Part shown: piece after piece, positions 28,765 to 37,152 of the stretch
How the letters are laid out: each line of letters begins with the position of its first letter
Position numbering within the stretch: position 1 is the first letter of the stretch
The notes under the pieces: generated by a model
Told to the model about the DNA's origin: nothing
Seen by the model: only the letters and a program-made list of their open reading frames with translations
The model's database searches: none
Source: DATAUD01 sp035511075
GTDB lineage: Bacteria; Verrucomicrobiota; Verrucomicrobiia; Limisphaerales; Palsa-1400
DNA length: 64,000 nt
Direction of reading: 5' to 3'
NCBI GenBank assembly: GCA_035511075.1
Contig: DATKFW010000002.1
Coordinates: 74,369-138,368, forward strand
Program-made: the position numbers and the translations under genes

Positions 28765-29238
28765 TCAATAGCTGTCTTGCTGAAAAATTTTCTCCCAGAC
28801 GATTTCCACATGACCCCACGGCGTATCGGCGTTAAGAATCAGTTTCCCGTCGTCAAACTGAAAATAGCGGACCTGATCCGAACCAACCACATTTGGAAAC
28901 GAACTCCCCTCGATATGATGGATGACGGCGCCCTCATCCGCGTCAATTGTATAACTTCCAAAATAGCCGAAGTAGTTGCTCCATGCGGCGGCCTTTTCTT
29001 CATCCGTCGCGCGTCGCCAGTCGTCATGTGCAAATAGCGGCTGAGGTGTTCGCCTCAGTTGCGCCGACATGCGGCCAACCCGATCATATAACAGCAATCC
29101 CACCGCATCCTTGCCAAGAGGGTAACTGATCTCTCCCACGCGATGTTCCGTCAGCGAAACTAACCGCCATGCCCCAACCATCCATTCGCGCAGGTCTTTC
29201 GTATGAGTTTTTGTCATCATATTGTCACGTTTTCTCAT
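28765..29238 (-). CDS. Lipocalin-like domain protein
   Basis: 157 residues, no signal peptide. The pattern MVGAWRLVSLTEHRVGEISYPLGKDAVGLLLYDRVGRMSAQLRR and FGSYTIDADEGAVIHHIEGSSFPNVVGSDQVRYFQFDDGKLIL is typical of the lipocalin-like Pfam family of small bacterial proteins. ATG codons at residues 7 and 8 are alternative starts. Convergent with the aldo/keto reductase gene. Ligand unknown. Confidence 0.85.
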   Translation of the reverse strand: MRKRDNMMTKTHTKDLREWMVGAWRLVSLTEHRVGEISYPLGKDAVGLLLYDRVGRMSAQLRRTPQPLFAHDDWRRATDEEKAAAWSNYFGYFGSYTIDADEGAVIHHIEGSSFPNVVGSDQVRYFQFDDGKLILNADTPWGHVEIVWEKIFQQDSY

Positions 29239-29628
29239 TTGCTATACCGAACCTTTTTGCACGCGCGTCACGCAGCGTTCTCCCGGCCTAGATACTTCGC
29301 TCCTAGTGATTGGAATCATGGCCGGTGCAATCATAATCTCCCGGACTCAACGTGGCACAATTGTTTCCCCGGCGCAATCAGGCCGTCTCTTGGTAAATTC
29401 AGGACCAAACACCGCAGGCTTGGCGCTGGATCAGCCTTTGCGGTAATTGCCATTGCCATCGGCGTGGTTTTGTTCATACGATCCCGTCCTTTGCTTTGAT
29501 GCCCGTGATAACAAAATGGATCAGCCGAAAACCAGGAACGCTCGCCACCGTCTTTGACACCGGCGACGGGGTTCTCGCGGGAATGATCCTGAAATGGGCC
29601 TGGCTTTGATCGACCTTGACGCGGGTTC
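29239..29628. other. Intergenic region without an assignable gene
   Basis: A 390-bp gap between the divergent lipocalin-like and GH15 genes. Short frames exist, including one with a hydrophobic stretch (FAVIAIAIGVVLFIRS) near 29435-29480, but none has a ribosome site, domain or coherent start, and they break off in other frames. It may be a decayed small membrane-protein gene; this cannot be settled from the sequence. Confidence 0.3.
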
Positions 29629-31416
29629 ATGAGCTATCCACCCATTGAAAACCACGGCATTATTGGTGACTTGAGGACGGCCGCCCTGGTTCGCAACGAC
29701 GGCGCGATCGACTTCATGTGTTTTCCTTATTTCGATTCGCCGACCGTTTTTGCTTCTCTGCTTGACGCTCGCAAGGGTGGTTTTTTTCAGATCGAGCCTA
29801 CGCCCGGGGATTTTCACCGCCATCAATCCTATCGTCCGAACACAAATATTTTGGACACCACATTTCGATCCGCTCACGCCACCGCGATTGTTTCTGACTT
29901 CATGACCGTTGAGCAATCCGGAGATCGCCATTGTCTCGTGCGACGCGTCGAAACCGTCCGGGGAGAAGTTCCGTTCCAGGCCGTCTGCGCCCCCAAATTC
30001 GGTTACGCAAACGTGGGACACAAAGTCGAAAAGAAACCAAAGGGAATCCTGTTCATTCCCAACAGAGCGGCTATGCCGCCCATGCTCTTGCGCGCCAGCG
30101 TGCCTTTGGGCCACGCAAACGGCGAGGCCCGCGCGCGGTTTCTTTTACGCGCGGGGCAGTCGGCGTGGTTTATCCTCGAAGAATTTTCGTCGGGTTTGGA
30201 GTCGGCAGACGCGCATTGGGTTTCGCGCGCCCTGGAGAAAACCCGCCGCTATTGGCAATCATGGGTCGCGCGGTCCACTTACCGCGGGCGGTGGCAGGAA
30301 ATGGTCAATCGTTCCGCCCTGACCCTCGCGTTGCTCATGTCAAAACGGGATGGTTCCATCGTCGCGGCTCCAACCTTCGGTTTGCCCGAATGGCCGGGCG
30401 CCGGCCGAAATTGGGACTATCGCTTTACGTGGGTTCGAGACGCCTCGTTCGCGCTCGATGCCTTTCTTCAACTCGGCTACACAAACGAAGCGCGCGCGAT
30501 TATGGGGTGGCTGGACAAGCGCTGTCGTCAATCCATCCCCGAAAAACCGTTGCAAGTTGTTTACCGATTGAACGGATCTCGGAAGCTCTCCGAACGGACG
30601 TTGGACAACTTGGAGGGCTACGAAGGCTCGCGCCCCGTTCGAATCGGCAACGCGGCTTGCGGTCAACTTCAACTCGACATCTACGGCGAATTCATCGATG
30701 CGGTTTACTTATTTGACCAGCAGCACAAGGCCATCTCTCCGGAATTTTGGCGGCACATCCATCGGCTTGTCGAATGGGTCTGCCAGAATTGGAATCGTGT
30801 AGACGACAGCATTTGGGAAATTCGTAACGGCGCCCTGCCCTTTTTATATTCCCGCGCCATGTGCTGGGTCACGGTGGACCGCGCCATAAAACTAGCCCGG
30901 CGCCGTTCGTTTCCTGCGCCTCTCGATCGTTGGAACTCTGTCCGCGAGCGCATTCACAGGACTTTTTACTCCACCTTTTGGAACCCGAAACTCAAATCAT
31001 TCGTGCAATATCACGGCGCAAAAATTGTGGATGCCTCGATGCTGCTGCTGCCCGGGGTTAATTTCATCGCTTCATCGGATTCCCGATGGCGATTAACACT
31101 AAAGGCCATCGAGAAACATCTTGTCACAGATTGCTTCGTCTACCGCTACCTGCCGTTCACTTCCTACACAGGACGCACGGCGAGTGAAGGCACGTTTTCC
31201 GCCTGTTCATTCTGGTATGTTGAAGCTTTGGCCGACGCAAACAAGTTGGTCAAAGCCCGGTCGATATTTGAAAAATTCCTGGGCCATGCCAACGAACTCG
31301 GTCTATACGCCGAACAATTGGGACCACAAGGCGAGCATTTGGGAAACTTCCCTCAAGCCCTCTCCCACATTTCCCTAATCCGCGCCGCCTGCAATCTTAA
31401 CGAACGGCTGGCATGA
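29629..31416 (+). CDS. Glycoside hydrolase family 15 (glucoamylase/trehalase-type)
   Basis: 595 residues, cytoplasmic. The N-terminal beta-sandwich starts PPIENHGIIGDLRTAALVRNDGAIDFMCFPYFDSPTVF, typical of bacterial GH15. The (alpha/alpha)6 barrel carries WPGAGRNWDYRFTWVRDASF, LEGYEGSRPVRIGNAACGQLQLDIYGE (general-acid region) and AEQLGPQGEHLGNFPQALSHI (general-base region). It should hydrolyse alpha-glucosides such as trehalose or glycogen-derived oligosaccharides. Not part of an operon. Confidence 0.93.
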   Translation: MSYPPIENHGIIGDLRTAALVRNDGAIDFMCFPYFDSPTVFASLLDARKGGFFQIEPTPGDFHRHQSYRPNTNILDTTFRSAHATAIVSDFMTVEQSGDRHCLVRRVETVRGEVPFQAVCAPKFGYANVGHKVEKKPKGILFIPNRAAMPPMLLRASVPLGHANGEARARFLLRAGQSAWFILEEFSSGLESADAHWVSRALEKTRRYWQSWVARSTYRGRWQEMVNRSALTLALLMSKRDGSIVAAPTFGLPEWPGAGRNWDYRFTWVRDASFALDAFLQLGYTNEARAIMGWLDKRCRQSIPEKPLQVVYRLNGSRKLSERTLDNLEGYEGSRPVRIGNAACGQLQLDIYGEFIDAVYLFDQQHKAISPEFWRHIHRLVEWVCQNWNRVDDSIWEIRNGALPFLYSRAMCWVTVDRAIKLARRRSFPAPLDRWNSVRERIHRTFYSTFWNPKLKSFVQYHGAKIVDASMLLLPGVNFIASSDSRWRLTLKAIEKHLVTDCFVYRYLPFTSYTGRTASEGTFSACSFWYVEALADANKLVKARSIFEKFLGHANELGLYAEQLGPQGEHLGNFPQALSHISLIRAACNLNERLA

Positions 31417-31445
31417 TTAATTCCTACTTCGCGTCCTCCGTTGCC
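31416..31445 (+). repeat. Imperfect direct repeat, left copy
   Basis: ATTAATTCCTACTTCGCG followed by TCCTCCGTTGCC; it matches 32115-32144 at 26 of 30 positions. The left copy begins in the GH15 stop codon. The two copies bracket the segment with the DUF2442 pseudogene and the terminase fragment. Confidence 0.6.
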
Positions 31446-31702
31446 TTGGTGTGCGAGTTGGCCTTCGCCTTTTGCCCGCCGCATTCATGAACAAGCCATT
31501 CGCTTGAACCTGTCGCGCTGGAGTCCAGCAATGGTTTCAGCCGGGGGGAAGGGCGCATTCAAGCAGTTTTTGAACGGTAAGAGAACTCGGATTGAACTGG
31601 TCCGGCGAAAGAATCGGGAGAAGCGGGAGGGGCGAGCGCCTGCGAGCCCCACTTCAATTTGGCTCACCTGCTAACCGCAGGTATTACCCTTGCAAAAATG
31701 GC
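31446..31702. other. Gene-free segment between the left direct repeat and the DUF2442 pseudogene
   Basis: Apart from one copy of the dispersed GC-rich repeat at 31625-31650, I see no gene, tRNA or structured element. The short frames here have no recognisable domain. Confidence 0.4.
31625..31650 (+). repeat. Dispersed GC-rich repeat, copy B (intergenic)
   Basis: GGGAGGGGCGAGCGCC then TGCGAGCCCC; same core as the other copies with one extra C between the halves. Confidence 0.7.
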
Positions 31703-32015
31703 ATGACGAGCTTGGTGATTGACAGCGCAGCCAGCAGAGCGACGGCCGTCCGATTGACTGACGACACTCTGGTTGTTGATTTGGCCGATGGCCGCACTGT
31801 CTCCTGTGCCGCTGGCCTGGTATCCCCGATTGTTGCATGGTTCCCCGGCTAAACGCGCCAACCACAGGTTTATCGGCCAGGGTGAAGGAATTCATTGGCC
31901 TGATCTGGACGAAGATGTCAGTGTAGAGAACATCCTGGCCGGCCGAGTGTCAGGCGAATCCTCGAAATCCTTTGAGCGATGGCTCCAAACCCGTTCAAGC
32001 AGCCCTGTTCGCTGA
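31703..32015 (+). pseudogene. DUF2442 family protein, frameshifted
   Basis: The first frame reads MTSLVIDSAASRATAVRLTD and on to VVDLADGRTVS, then loses homology; a frame shifted by one base continues as VPLAWYPRLLHGSPAKRANH, IGQGEGIHWPDLDEDVSVENIL and a terminal SFERWLQTR. Joined, these give a complete DUF2442 protein. One extra T at about 31805 (TCCTGTG instead of TCCGTG) explains the break. DUF2442 genes are often paired with DUF4160 genes in toxin-antitoxin-like modules; no partner is recognisable here. It could be a sequencing error. Confidence 0.8.
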
Positions 32016-32061
32016 AACTCAAAGAGTGAAGCGGAAAATCTGACCGGTGATCGACCTTCGG

Positions 32062-32114
32062 CGGACCGCCAGCGCCGTGCAACGCTCCGCCTGCCCGTCC
32101 GGCGTATGCGCCGC
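32062..32114 (-). pseudogene. Fragment of a terminase large subunit (C-terminal end)
   Basis: On the minus strand this encodes AAHTPDGQAERCTALAVR, matching AAHTPDGHADRCTALALAVR near the C-terminus of the TerL gene at 34240-35823, including DNA similarity over ~53 bp with a 6-base gap. The frame has no terminase sequence before or after it. It is a remnant of a second, related phage-derived module or of a local duplication. Confidence 0.75.
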
Positions 32115-32144
32115 ATTAATTATTACTTCGCCTCCTCCGTTTCC
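32115..32144 (+). repeat. Imperfect direct repeat, right copy
   Basis: ATTAATTATTACTTCGCC followed by TCCTCCGTTTCC; partner of 31416-31445. It directly abuts the terminase fragment. Confidence 0.6.
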
Positions 32145-32216
32145 GCATGTCCGTGTTATCATGCTTGTTTTGGAACTTTCCTTGAAATGTAAGCGATTTT
32201 AGGTTTTTATGGGTTC

Positions 32217-33191
32217 ATGCCGGTGCAAAGGAAAACAGCGAGTCTTCAGTTTGAGTTGGAAGTCCGACTGCAAAATGGGACGACGCTTCCTGTCGAACTT
32301 CTTGGGGACGTTCAAATGCATTACGAGAATCGGCTCGGCAGGCTATACTTGGGGGATTCTCTAACGTGGTTAAAAAGTCTCGAATCAGGAACGGTTGATT
32401 TAGTTTTTGCTGATCCGCCTTACAACATAAAAAAGGCAGACTGGGACACTTTCGAGAGCCACGAGCATTACGTGGTATGGTCGCGTGCTTGGTTACAGGA
32501 AGCCTCAAGGATTTTGAAAAAGACAGGCACCCTGTATGTATGCGGCTATTCTGAGATTCTGGCCGACGTGAAAGTGGCTGCCATGCCGTTCTTCAAAGGC
32601 TGTCGCTGGATCATCTGGCACTACAAAAACAAAGCCAATCTTGGTGGGGACTGGGGGCGGTCGCACGAAAGTATCGTTCACTTTCGAAAGAGCAAGGATT
32701 TCACGTTCAATATCGATGATATTCGGATTCCATACGGAGCACATACATTGAAATATCCCAGCCATCCACAGGCGGAAACTAGCAATTTTGGCAAGAATGG
32801 GAATGGCAGGGATCGTGAGAATTGGGTCCCGAATCCAAGAGGGGCCAAGCCGAAAGACGTAATGGATATTCCAACCACATGCAACGGCATGGGAGAAAAA
32901 ACTCCTCATCCAACTCAGAAGCCTGAAGAGTTGTTACGGAAGCTGCTGTTTGCATCGTCAAATCCGGGAGAGTTGGTGATTGATCCATTTTCGGGATCGG
33001 GCACGACGGCGGTCGTTGCGGATCAACTTGGGAGGCGATGGGCTGCATGCGATTGCAATAAGGAATATAACGAATGGGCCATCAAACGTCTTGATTCTGT
33101 GGTTCGGCGCTCGGTCATGGACTGGATAAACTTCGACGCCGAAACAGCGCAAAGGAGAGAAAGCATACGATGCCGTTGGATGACTTGGTAA
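32217..33191 (+). CDS. Type II DNA methyltransferase (beta-class, N6-adenine or N4-cytosine)
   Basis: 324 residues. The catalytic motif IV DPPY is at 66-69 (VDLVFADPPYNIKKADWD), followed by a target-recognition region and then HPTQKP and the SAM-binding DPFSGSGTT near residue 255. Catalytic motif before the SAM motif defines the beta class; DPPY favours N6-adenine. The gene is AT-richer than its neighbours and overlaps the next gene by 22 bases, so the pair forms a restriction-modification operon. Recognition sequence unknown. Horizontal acquisition is likely given the adjoining phage remnants. Confidence 0.9.
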   Translation: MPVQRKTASLQFELEVRLQNGTTLPVELLGDVQMHYENRLGRLYLGDSLTWLKSLESGTVDLVFADPPYNIKKADWDTFESHEHYVVWSRAWLQEASRILKKTGTLYVCGYSEILADVKVAAMPFFKGCRWIIWHYKNKANLGGDWGRSHESIVHFRKSKDFTFNIDDIRIPYGAHTLKYPSHPQAETSNFGKNGNGRDRENWVPNPRGAKPKDVMDIPTTCNGMGEKTPHPTQKPEELLRKLLFASSNPGELVIDPFSGSGTTAVVADQLGRRWAACDCNKEYNEWAIKRLDSVVRRSVMDWINFDAETAQRRESIRCRWMTW

Positions 33192-34114
33192 GACAGGCAT
33201 CAAATAAAGGGAATTTCACGGAATTGAGGCATTATGTGGAGTTCTGCGAATTATTCTTGGAGTTCATAGGAACGCCGGGGGCCATACAGGCGGAAATCGT
33301 TTCGCGAAATGAGACACATTATCGATTCATTCAGTTCAAGAACGCGGGATTCAGCATTTCGAGGCCGCTGAACTCGAAGCTGCTTTATACCAGCCGCGTG
33401 GCGAAAACCAATCTGCTGAAATTCCTAAGAGTGCTGGACTCGGTCAAGAAGATGGACACGCCAGCCAATCGAGAGCTTGTCAACAGGTCAATTTACACGA
33501 TGCAGCAGTCAATCGGCGCTTCGCTGGACGCATTGCCAGCCGGGCGCTCCAATACGGCACGGAAAATCAATGGAGATTTGTTTGAGAGGTTCATCCGATT
33601 GGTTTTGATCAGAGTCGGCATCGAATGCACCGCGGGCTGGGTGAAAGTTCCCGTAAAGGTGGATGGCGAAGAGGAATTCATGATGAAGTATCAACACGAC
33701 CTGATTATCAAATCGGGTTCGCTTGTCAAAATCATCGGATCAGTGAAAACCAGCAGCAAAGACAGATTGGACAAGATTTTCGTCGATAAGTTCCTGTTGG
33801 CAAAGCTCACCGGCAAAGATGTTCCCCATGTGGCAATCTTTCTCAATGATGTCCAACGGAAGGGGAAAGGTGCGAAAGACTATGGCGTAAGCGCAACGTT
33901 CCTGCCGGGACACTTCAAAGGCTATTCGATCAAGCTAAATCCGCTGGATGGGGTGTATTACTTCGATATTCGCCCAAATATGCTCACCGAACCAATTCTC
34001 AAGAATCGTATCCGGACTTTCGATCACTTCCTTTTTACTGAGTTGTGGGGTCTTCTGAAGCGCGAAGCGGTCATGGCTAAGGTCGAGCCAATAGAGGACG
34101 ATGGCACAGAGTGA
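33170..34114 (+). CDS. Probable type II restriction endonuclease (PD-(D/E)XK-like)
   Basis: 314 residues, ATG at 33170 with GGAGAG upstream, inside the 3' end of the methyltransferase gene. A helix with GDLFERFIRLVLIRVGIEC precedes YQHDLIIKSGSLVKIIGSVKTSSKDRLDKIF, which fits a PD-(D/E)XK core with Asp in HDLI and Lys in SVK; the middle acidic residue is replaced by Ser, and the Glu of FERF may supply it. I do not recognise the specific enzyme family. Position directly after a methyltransferase is the main support for function. Confidence 0.75.
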   Translation: MPLDDLVRQASNKGNFTELRHYVEFCELFLEFIGTPGAIQAEIVSRNETHYRFIQFKNAGFSISRPLNSKLLYTSRVAKTNLLKFLRVLDSVKKMDTPANRELVNRSIYTMQQSIGASLDALPAGRSNTARKINGDLFERFIRLVLIRVGIECTAGWVKVPVKVDGEEEFMMKYQHDLIIKSGSLVKIIGSVKTSSKDRLDKIFVDKFLLAKLTGKDVPHVAIFLNDVQRKGKGAKDYGVSATFLPGHFKGYSIKLNPLDGVYYFDIRPNMLTEPILKNRIRTFDHFLFTELWGLLKREAVMAKVEPIEDDGTE

Positions 34115-34239
34115 GTGGCTACTGACACAACTCAAACAGTATTCAGGCAGGACGCCGCGCTCAACTCTTTGATCCCTTTTGTTACAGCATATTGAGAACG
34201 GCGCCAGTTGCAGGACCTGAAAACCGCCGTGACCCCTCG

Positions 34240-35823
34240 TCACAGCCACACCTGCCCTCCCACCCTCCCCATCCCCAGATTCCCCGCCCCCGATCGCGGC
34301 TGCCCCCTTTCAATCGCCCCAGCCCCCGGCCCCTGTGCGTCCGACCCCGCCCGCACCGCCAGCGCCAGCGCCGTGCAACGATCCGCGTGCCCATCCGGCG
34401 TATGCGCCGCCCGGTAAGTGATCTGTCCGCTGCCGCTCGTCACCCGATTGATCAAATGCAAATCCTCGCGAATCGTCCGATTGACCGGCACCCGCAACCC
34501 CCGCCTCTCGAACGCCATCCGTAGCTTCGAAAAAATCTCCACCTTGAGGTTATTGCTGAACGCGCACAGCTCAATCTTCCCAAACTTGTGTTGACTCGGA
34601 TTATATTCCCCAAACTCCTTCACAAGATAATCCCCCAATCCAATTCCAGCCCCCGTATAATCCAAACACACCCTTCGCGCCTGCCGGATCCTCGGCCGGA
34701 AAAGTTCGACCTGCGCCGGCGTGCTCATCCTGTCCAATTCCAGCACCTCGACAGTTTGTTGCACGTCGCCCAATTGGGCCAGCGACCACGCCACGCTCAA
34801 ATCGCGATGCCGCCCAAAATCAATCCCCATCACCACCGGAAACGCCGGACGCGCCTGCCAAAACTCCGGCGCCACAGCCACAGTCGCCTCCAGACTCTCG
34901 CACCCCGCCAGCAATTCGTATGGCAGCAAGACCGCCTGGGCATCCATAAACTGACATTCAAACTCCTGCGCCCACCCCTCCGGATCATCCAGCGCCGCCC
35001 TCAACTCCTCCACATCCACCGGCAACCCCTCCTTGGCCGCCGTATGGATATCCACAAAATGGCACGACCATATCGGAGCGCGGTTCGCCGGATCGGGAGC
35101 CAGATCGCCGGCGGCGGCCGCCCCAGTCCCCTCCCCCCCATAATTCTTCATCCAAATATCATGCGCCTTATTCCCGATGCCATTGGGCGTCGTGATCAGC
35201 CGCACCTTCTTGACGCCCCCGCGCATCGAATTAGTGATGCTGGGCAAAATCGCCCGCCACGTCGCGTCCGGCTGCTCGAAAAACGCGAACTCCGTCAACA
35301 GCACATTGGCCGAATAGCCGCGGACAGTGTCCGGTTTTCCAGGAACGGCGATGACCCGCGAGCCGCCCGGAAAAGTGATCGTAGCCGCTTTGAGCAGGCT
35401 TTCGCCGCTGAATTCCCGGTCCTCCTGGAATCCCTTCAAACTGATTTTGAACGCACCGGCCCAATCCTTCCATTTCTGAAGCGATTCCATCGATTGACGC
35501 TCCGACGGCGCGACGATCAACCAATCCCGTTTCTCCTTTTTCCGTTCCGCGGCCAGAATGTCCCGGATCCCCTCGAATCCCGACGAAAAATCCTTCCCCA
35601 CCTGCCGCGACATCAGCCCGAATTTCCAGCGGGCCTGATCATCCGCCCACCGCCGTTGATACGGCAACAGGACCGACCCCGGATCAAAGACCCTGGTCTT
35701 CTTCCCCGTATAATCCGTGGTAAGCAAATGCGCCCTCGGGAGGGGCGAGCGCCGCGAGTCCCTGAGCTCCGTTTTCCCATCCGTGTTATCCGTGAAATCC
35801 GTGGTTGAATTCTTCCTTTTCAA
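34240..35823 (-). CDS. Phage terminase large subunit (TerL)
   Basis: 527 residues, TTG start overlapping the TerS stop (TTGA). ATPase domain: Walker A variant SRQVGKDF (Lys77), Walker B NVLLTEFAFFEQ near 175 and a VRLITTPNG segment. Nuclease domain: VVMGIDFGRHRDLSV with the metal-binding Asp, VCLDYTGAGIGLGDYL and a C-terminal HADRCTALAL segment. The first ~42 residues (NSTTDFTDNTDGKTELRDSR and the SPLPRAHLLTTDYTGKK that follow) derive from a dispersed repeat, not from the terminase, so the true protein probably begins near VFDPGSVLLPYQRRW. Normally it packages phage DNA into capsids; no capsid or portal gene is here. Confidence 0.85.
   Translation of the reverse strand: MKRKNSTTDFTDNTDGKTELRDSRRSPLPRAHLLTTDYTGKKTRVFDPGSVLLPYQRRWADDQARWKFGLMSRQVGKDFSSGFEGIRDILAAERKKEKRDWLIVAPSERQSMESLQKWKDWAGAFKISLKGFQEDREFSGESLLKAATITFPGGSRVIAVPGKPDTVRGYSANVLLTEFAFFEQPDATWRAILPSITNSMRGGVKKVRLITTPNGIGNKAHDIWMKNYGGEGTGAAAAGDLAPDPANRAPIWSCHFVDIHTAAKEGLPVDVEELRAALDDPEGWAQEFECQFMDAQAVLLPYELLAGCESLEATVAVAPEFWQARPAFPVVMGIDFGRHRDLSVAWSLAQLGDVQQTVEVLELDRMSTPAQVELFRPRIRQARRVCLDYTGAGIGLGDYLVKEFGEYNPSQHKFGKIELCAFSNNLKVEIFSKLRMAFERRGLRVPVNRTIREDLHLINRVTSGSGQITYRAAHTPDGHADRCTALALAVRAGSDAQGPGAGAIERGQPRSGAGNLGMGRVGGQVWL
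35738..35762 (+). repeat. Dispersed GC-rich repeat, copy C (inside terL)
   Basis: GGGAGGGGCGAGCGCC then GCGAGTCCC. On the minus strand it is read as LRDSRRSPLPR in the TerL N-terminus, flanked by CACGGAT/ACGGATAACACGG-type direct repeats that encode the TTDFTDNTDG and TTDYTG peptides. Confidence 0.85.
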
Positions 35824-36455
35824 GAGATTCCCAAAATCTGTTTGACCGCCGCCTCCCTCTCCTCGGCGGACAGCCCGGACTCCTCGCCGTTCCCGCCCGT
35901 GTCGCCCTTGTCCCGGTATTTCTTCAATTGTAATTCCAGCCTTTTCTCCTCCAATTTCACCTTGTCAGAGAGCAGATTGACCCGTTCCATCATCGACCAC
36001 AGTTTCGGGTCCCCCTCTTTAAGCACAAACCGATTGAAGAACACTTGCGCCGCCGCCCTCTCCTCGGCCGCCGTCTTGATCCACCCTCTTTCCCTGCACA
36101 TCCGGGTTAATTCCAGCGCGAACTCCTCAGTGTCCCTGAATTTCTGCCACAGCAAATACCAATCACGAAAATTGCTGATCATCTTGTCGGTCGCGGGTAT
36201 CCCATCCTTCTTCAACCAGGCCGCCGTCTCCACGTAAGATTCACATCCTGGCCCGTCAACGTGCGCGATGATCTCCGCCTGTTTTGCCGCCGGCAGATTC
36301 CTCAAAACCGAATTCGAATAAACCTTTCTATTACTATTCGGTCCAACTTGTCGCGCCCGCGCGTTTCGTTGCAGGCCCCGCGCCCCCGCCGGGAGTTTCC
36401 TTGTCGGGCCCGCGCCTCCAACGGGCGTTTTCTTAGCCTCTTCCATACCTCTCAC
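35820..36455 (-). CDS. Terminase small subunit-like protein
   Basis: 211 residues. A basic, low-complexity start is followed by LRNLPAAKQAEIIAHVDGPGCESYVETAAWLKKDGIPATDKMISNFRDWYLL, a helix-turn-helix-like DNA-binding segment typical of TerS/Gp27-like proteins, then a charged C-terminal coiled coil (ERVNLLSDKVKLEEKRLELQLKKY). The GTG at 36455 gives a GTGA overlap with the upstream stop; ATG at 36446 is the alternative. Immediately upstream of TerL, its usual place. The assignment relies mainly on context. Confidence 0.65.
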   Translation of the reverse strand: MRGMEEAKKTPVGGAGPTRKLPAGARGLQRNARARQVGPNSNRKVYSNSVLRNLPAAKQAEIIAHVDGPGCESYVETAAWLKKDGIPATDKMISNFRDWYLLWQKFRDTEEFALELTRMCRERGWIKTAAEERAAAQVFFNRFVLKEGDPKLWSMMERVNLLSDKVKLEEKRLELQLKKYRDKGDTGGNGEESGLSAEEREAAVKQILGIS

Positions 36456-36724
36456 AAATTATAATCATCCAAATACTGCCTCCCCTCATCCGTGATTTTC
36501 CAAGCCCGGTTAACCCTCACCAACACTTTGGGCGTTTGCCCCACGAATCCCTTCCCCGCCAGGTATTCCAGCGCATTGATCGTTTCCGCCTCAGACGGAT
36601 TGAACCCAAATTGGCGGACCATCAGCCGGATGGCCGGCGTCGTCAGGCCGAACTGCGTATTATTGGCATCGAGCACCTTCAACACCGCTGCGGCGAAGAG
36701 TTCCAGTTGATTGTGGCTCATCAT
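36452..36724 (-). CDS. Small winged-helix-like protein of the phage operon
   Basis: 90 residues. The segment FGLTTPAIRLMVRQFGFNPSEAETINALEYLAGKGFVGQ and the final AWKITDEGRQYLDDYNL give the helix-helix-strand layout of small winged-helix DNA-binding proteins. Overlaps TerS by 4 bases. A role in DNA recognition or regulation within the module is an inference. Confidence 0.6.
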   Translation of the reverse strand: MMSHNQLELFAAAVLKVLDANNTQFGLTTPAIRLMVRQFGFNPSEAETINALEYLAGKGFVGQTPKVLVRVNRAWKITDEGRQYLDDYNL

Positions 36725-36726
36725 GG

Positions 36727-37152
36727 TTATTGGTTCCTTTCAATCAAACGATCTATTTTGGAGTCCATCTGGAAGACCCGTTGGTTCGCCAGTTCAGCCT
36801 CCTTCTTTAAACTTGCCACATCATTGCCAATCGCGCTGATCTCCTGATGCACCAGCCGCCGCAATTCCCTCGACTCAGCCTCCAACTTGTCCAGCCGCCC
36901 CATCACACGCGACTCCACCCCGCGTTCCGCCCCGCCGATCTTCGCGTAGAGCTGACTGTGCGTCGCCGCGTTCTCCGCGACATGTTTGTCGAATTCCTTC
37001 CGGTCCAACGGCTCCCCGGCAAAACTCACCTCCCGCCGTTGCTTGGAATTGATCGTAATCAGCACCGTGACCGTCGCCGCCAATTGCGCGACGGTCGCCG
37101 CTCCATAAAGCCACGTCCCCAATTCCGTGGCCGTGATTTCAGCCAGGCTCAT
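36727..37152 (-). CDS. Small membrane protein with C-terminal coiled coil
   Basis: 141 residues. One membrane helix at residues ~12-33 (GTWLYGAATVAQLAATVTVLITI) is followed by a soluble heptad-rich tail (DKLEAESRELRRLVHQEISAIGNDVASLKKEAELANQRVFQMDSKIDRLI). This layout occurs in phage holin/spanin-like and accessory lysis proteins. It overlaps the lipase stop (ATGA) and so is co-translated with it. Exact role unknown. Confidence 0.6.
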   Translation of the reverse strand: MSLAEITATELGTWLYGAATVAQLAATVTVLITINSKQRREVSFAGEPLDRKEFDKHVAENAATHSQLYAKIGGAERGVESRVMGRLDKLEAESRELRRLVHQEISAIGNDVASLKKEAELANQRVFQMDSKIDRLIERNQ

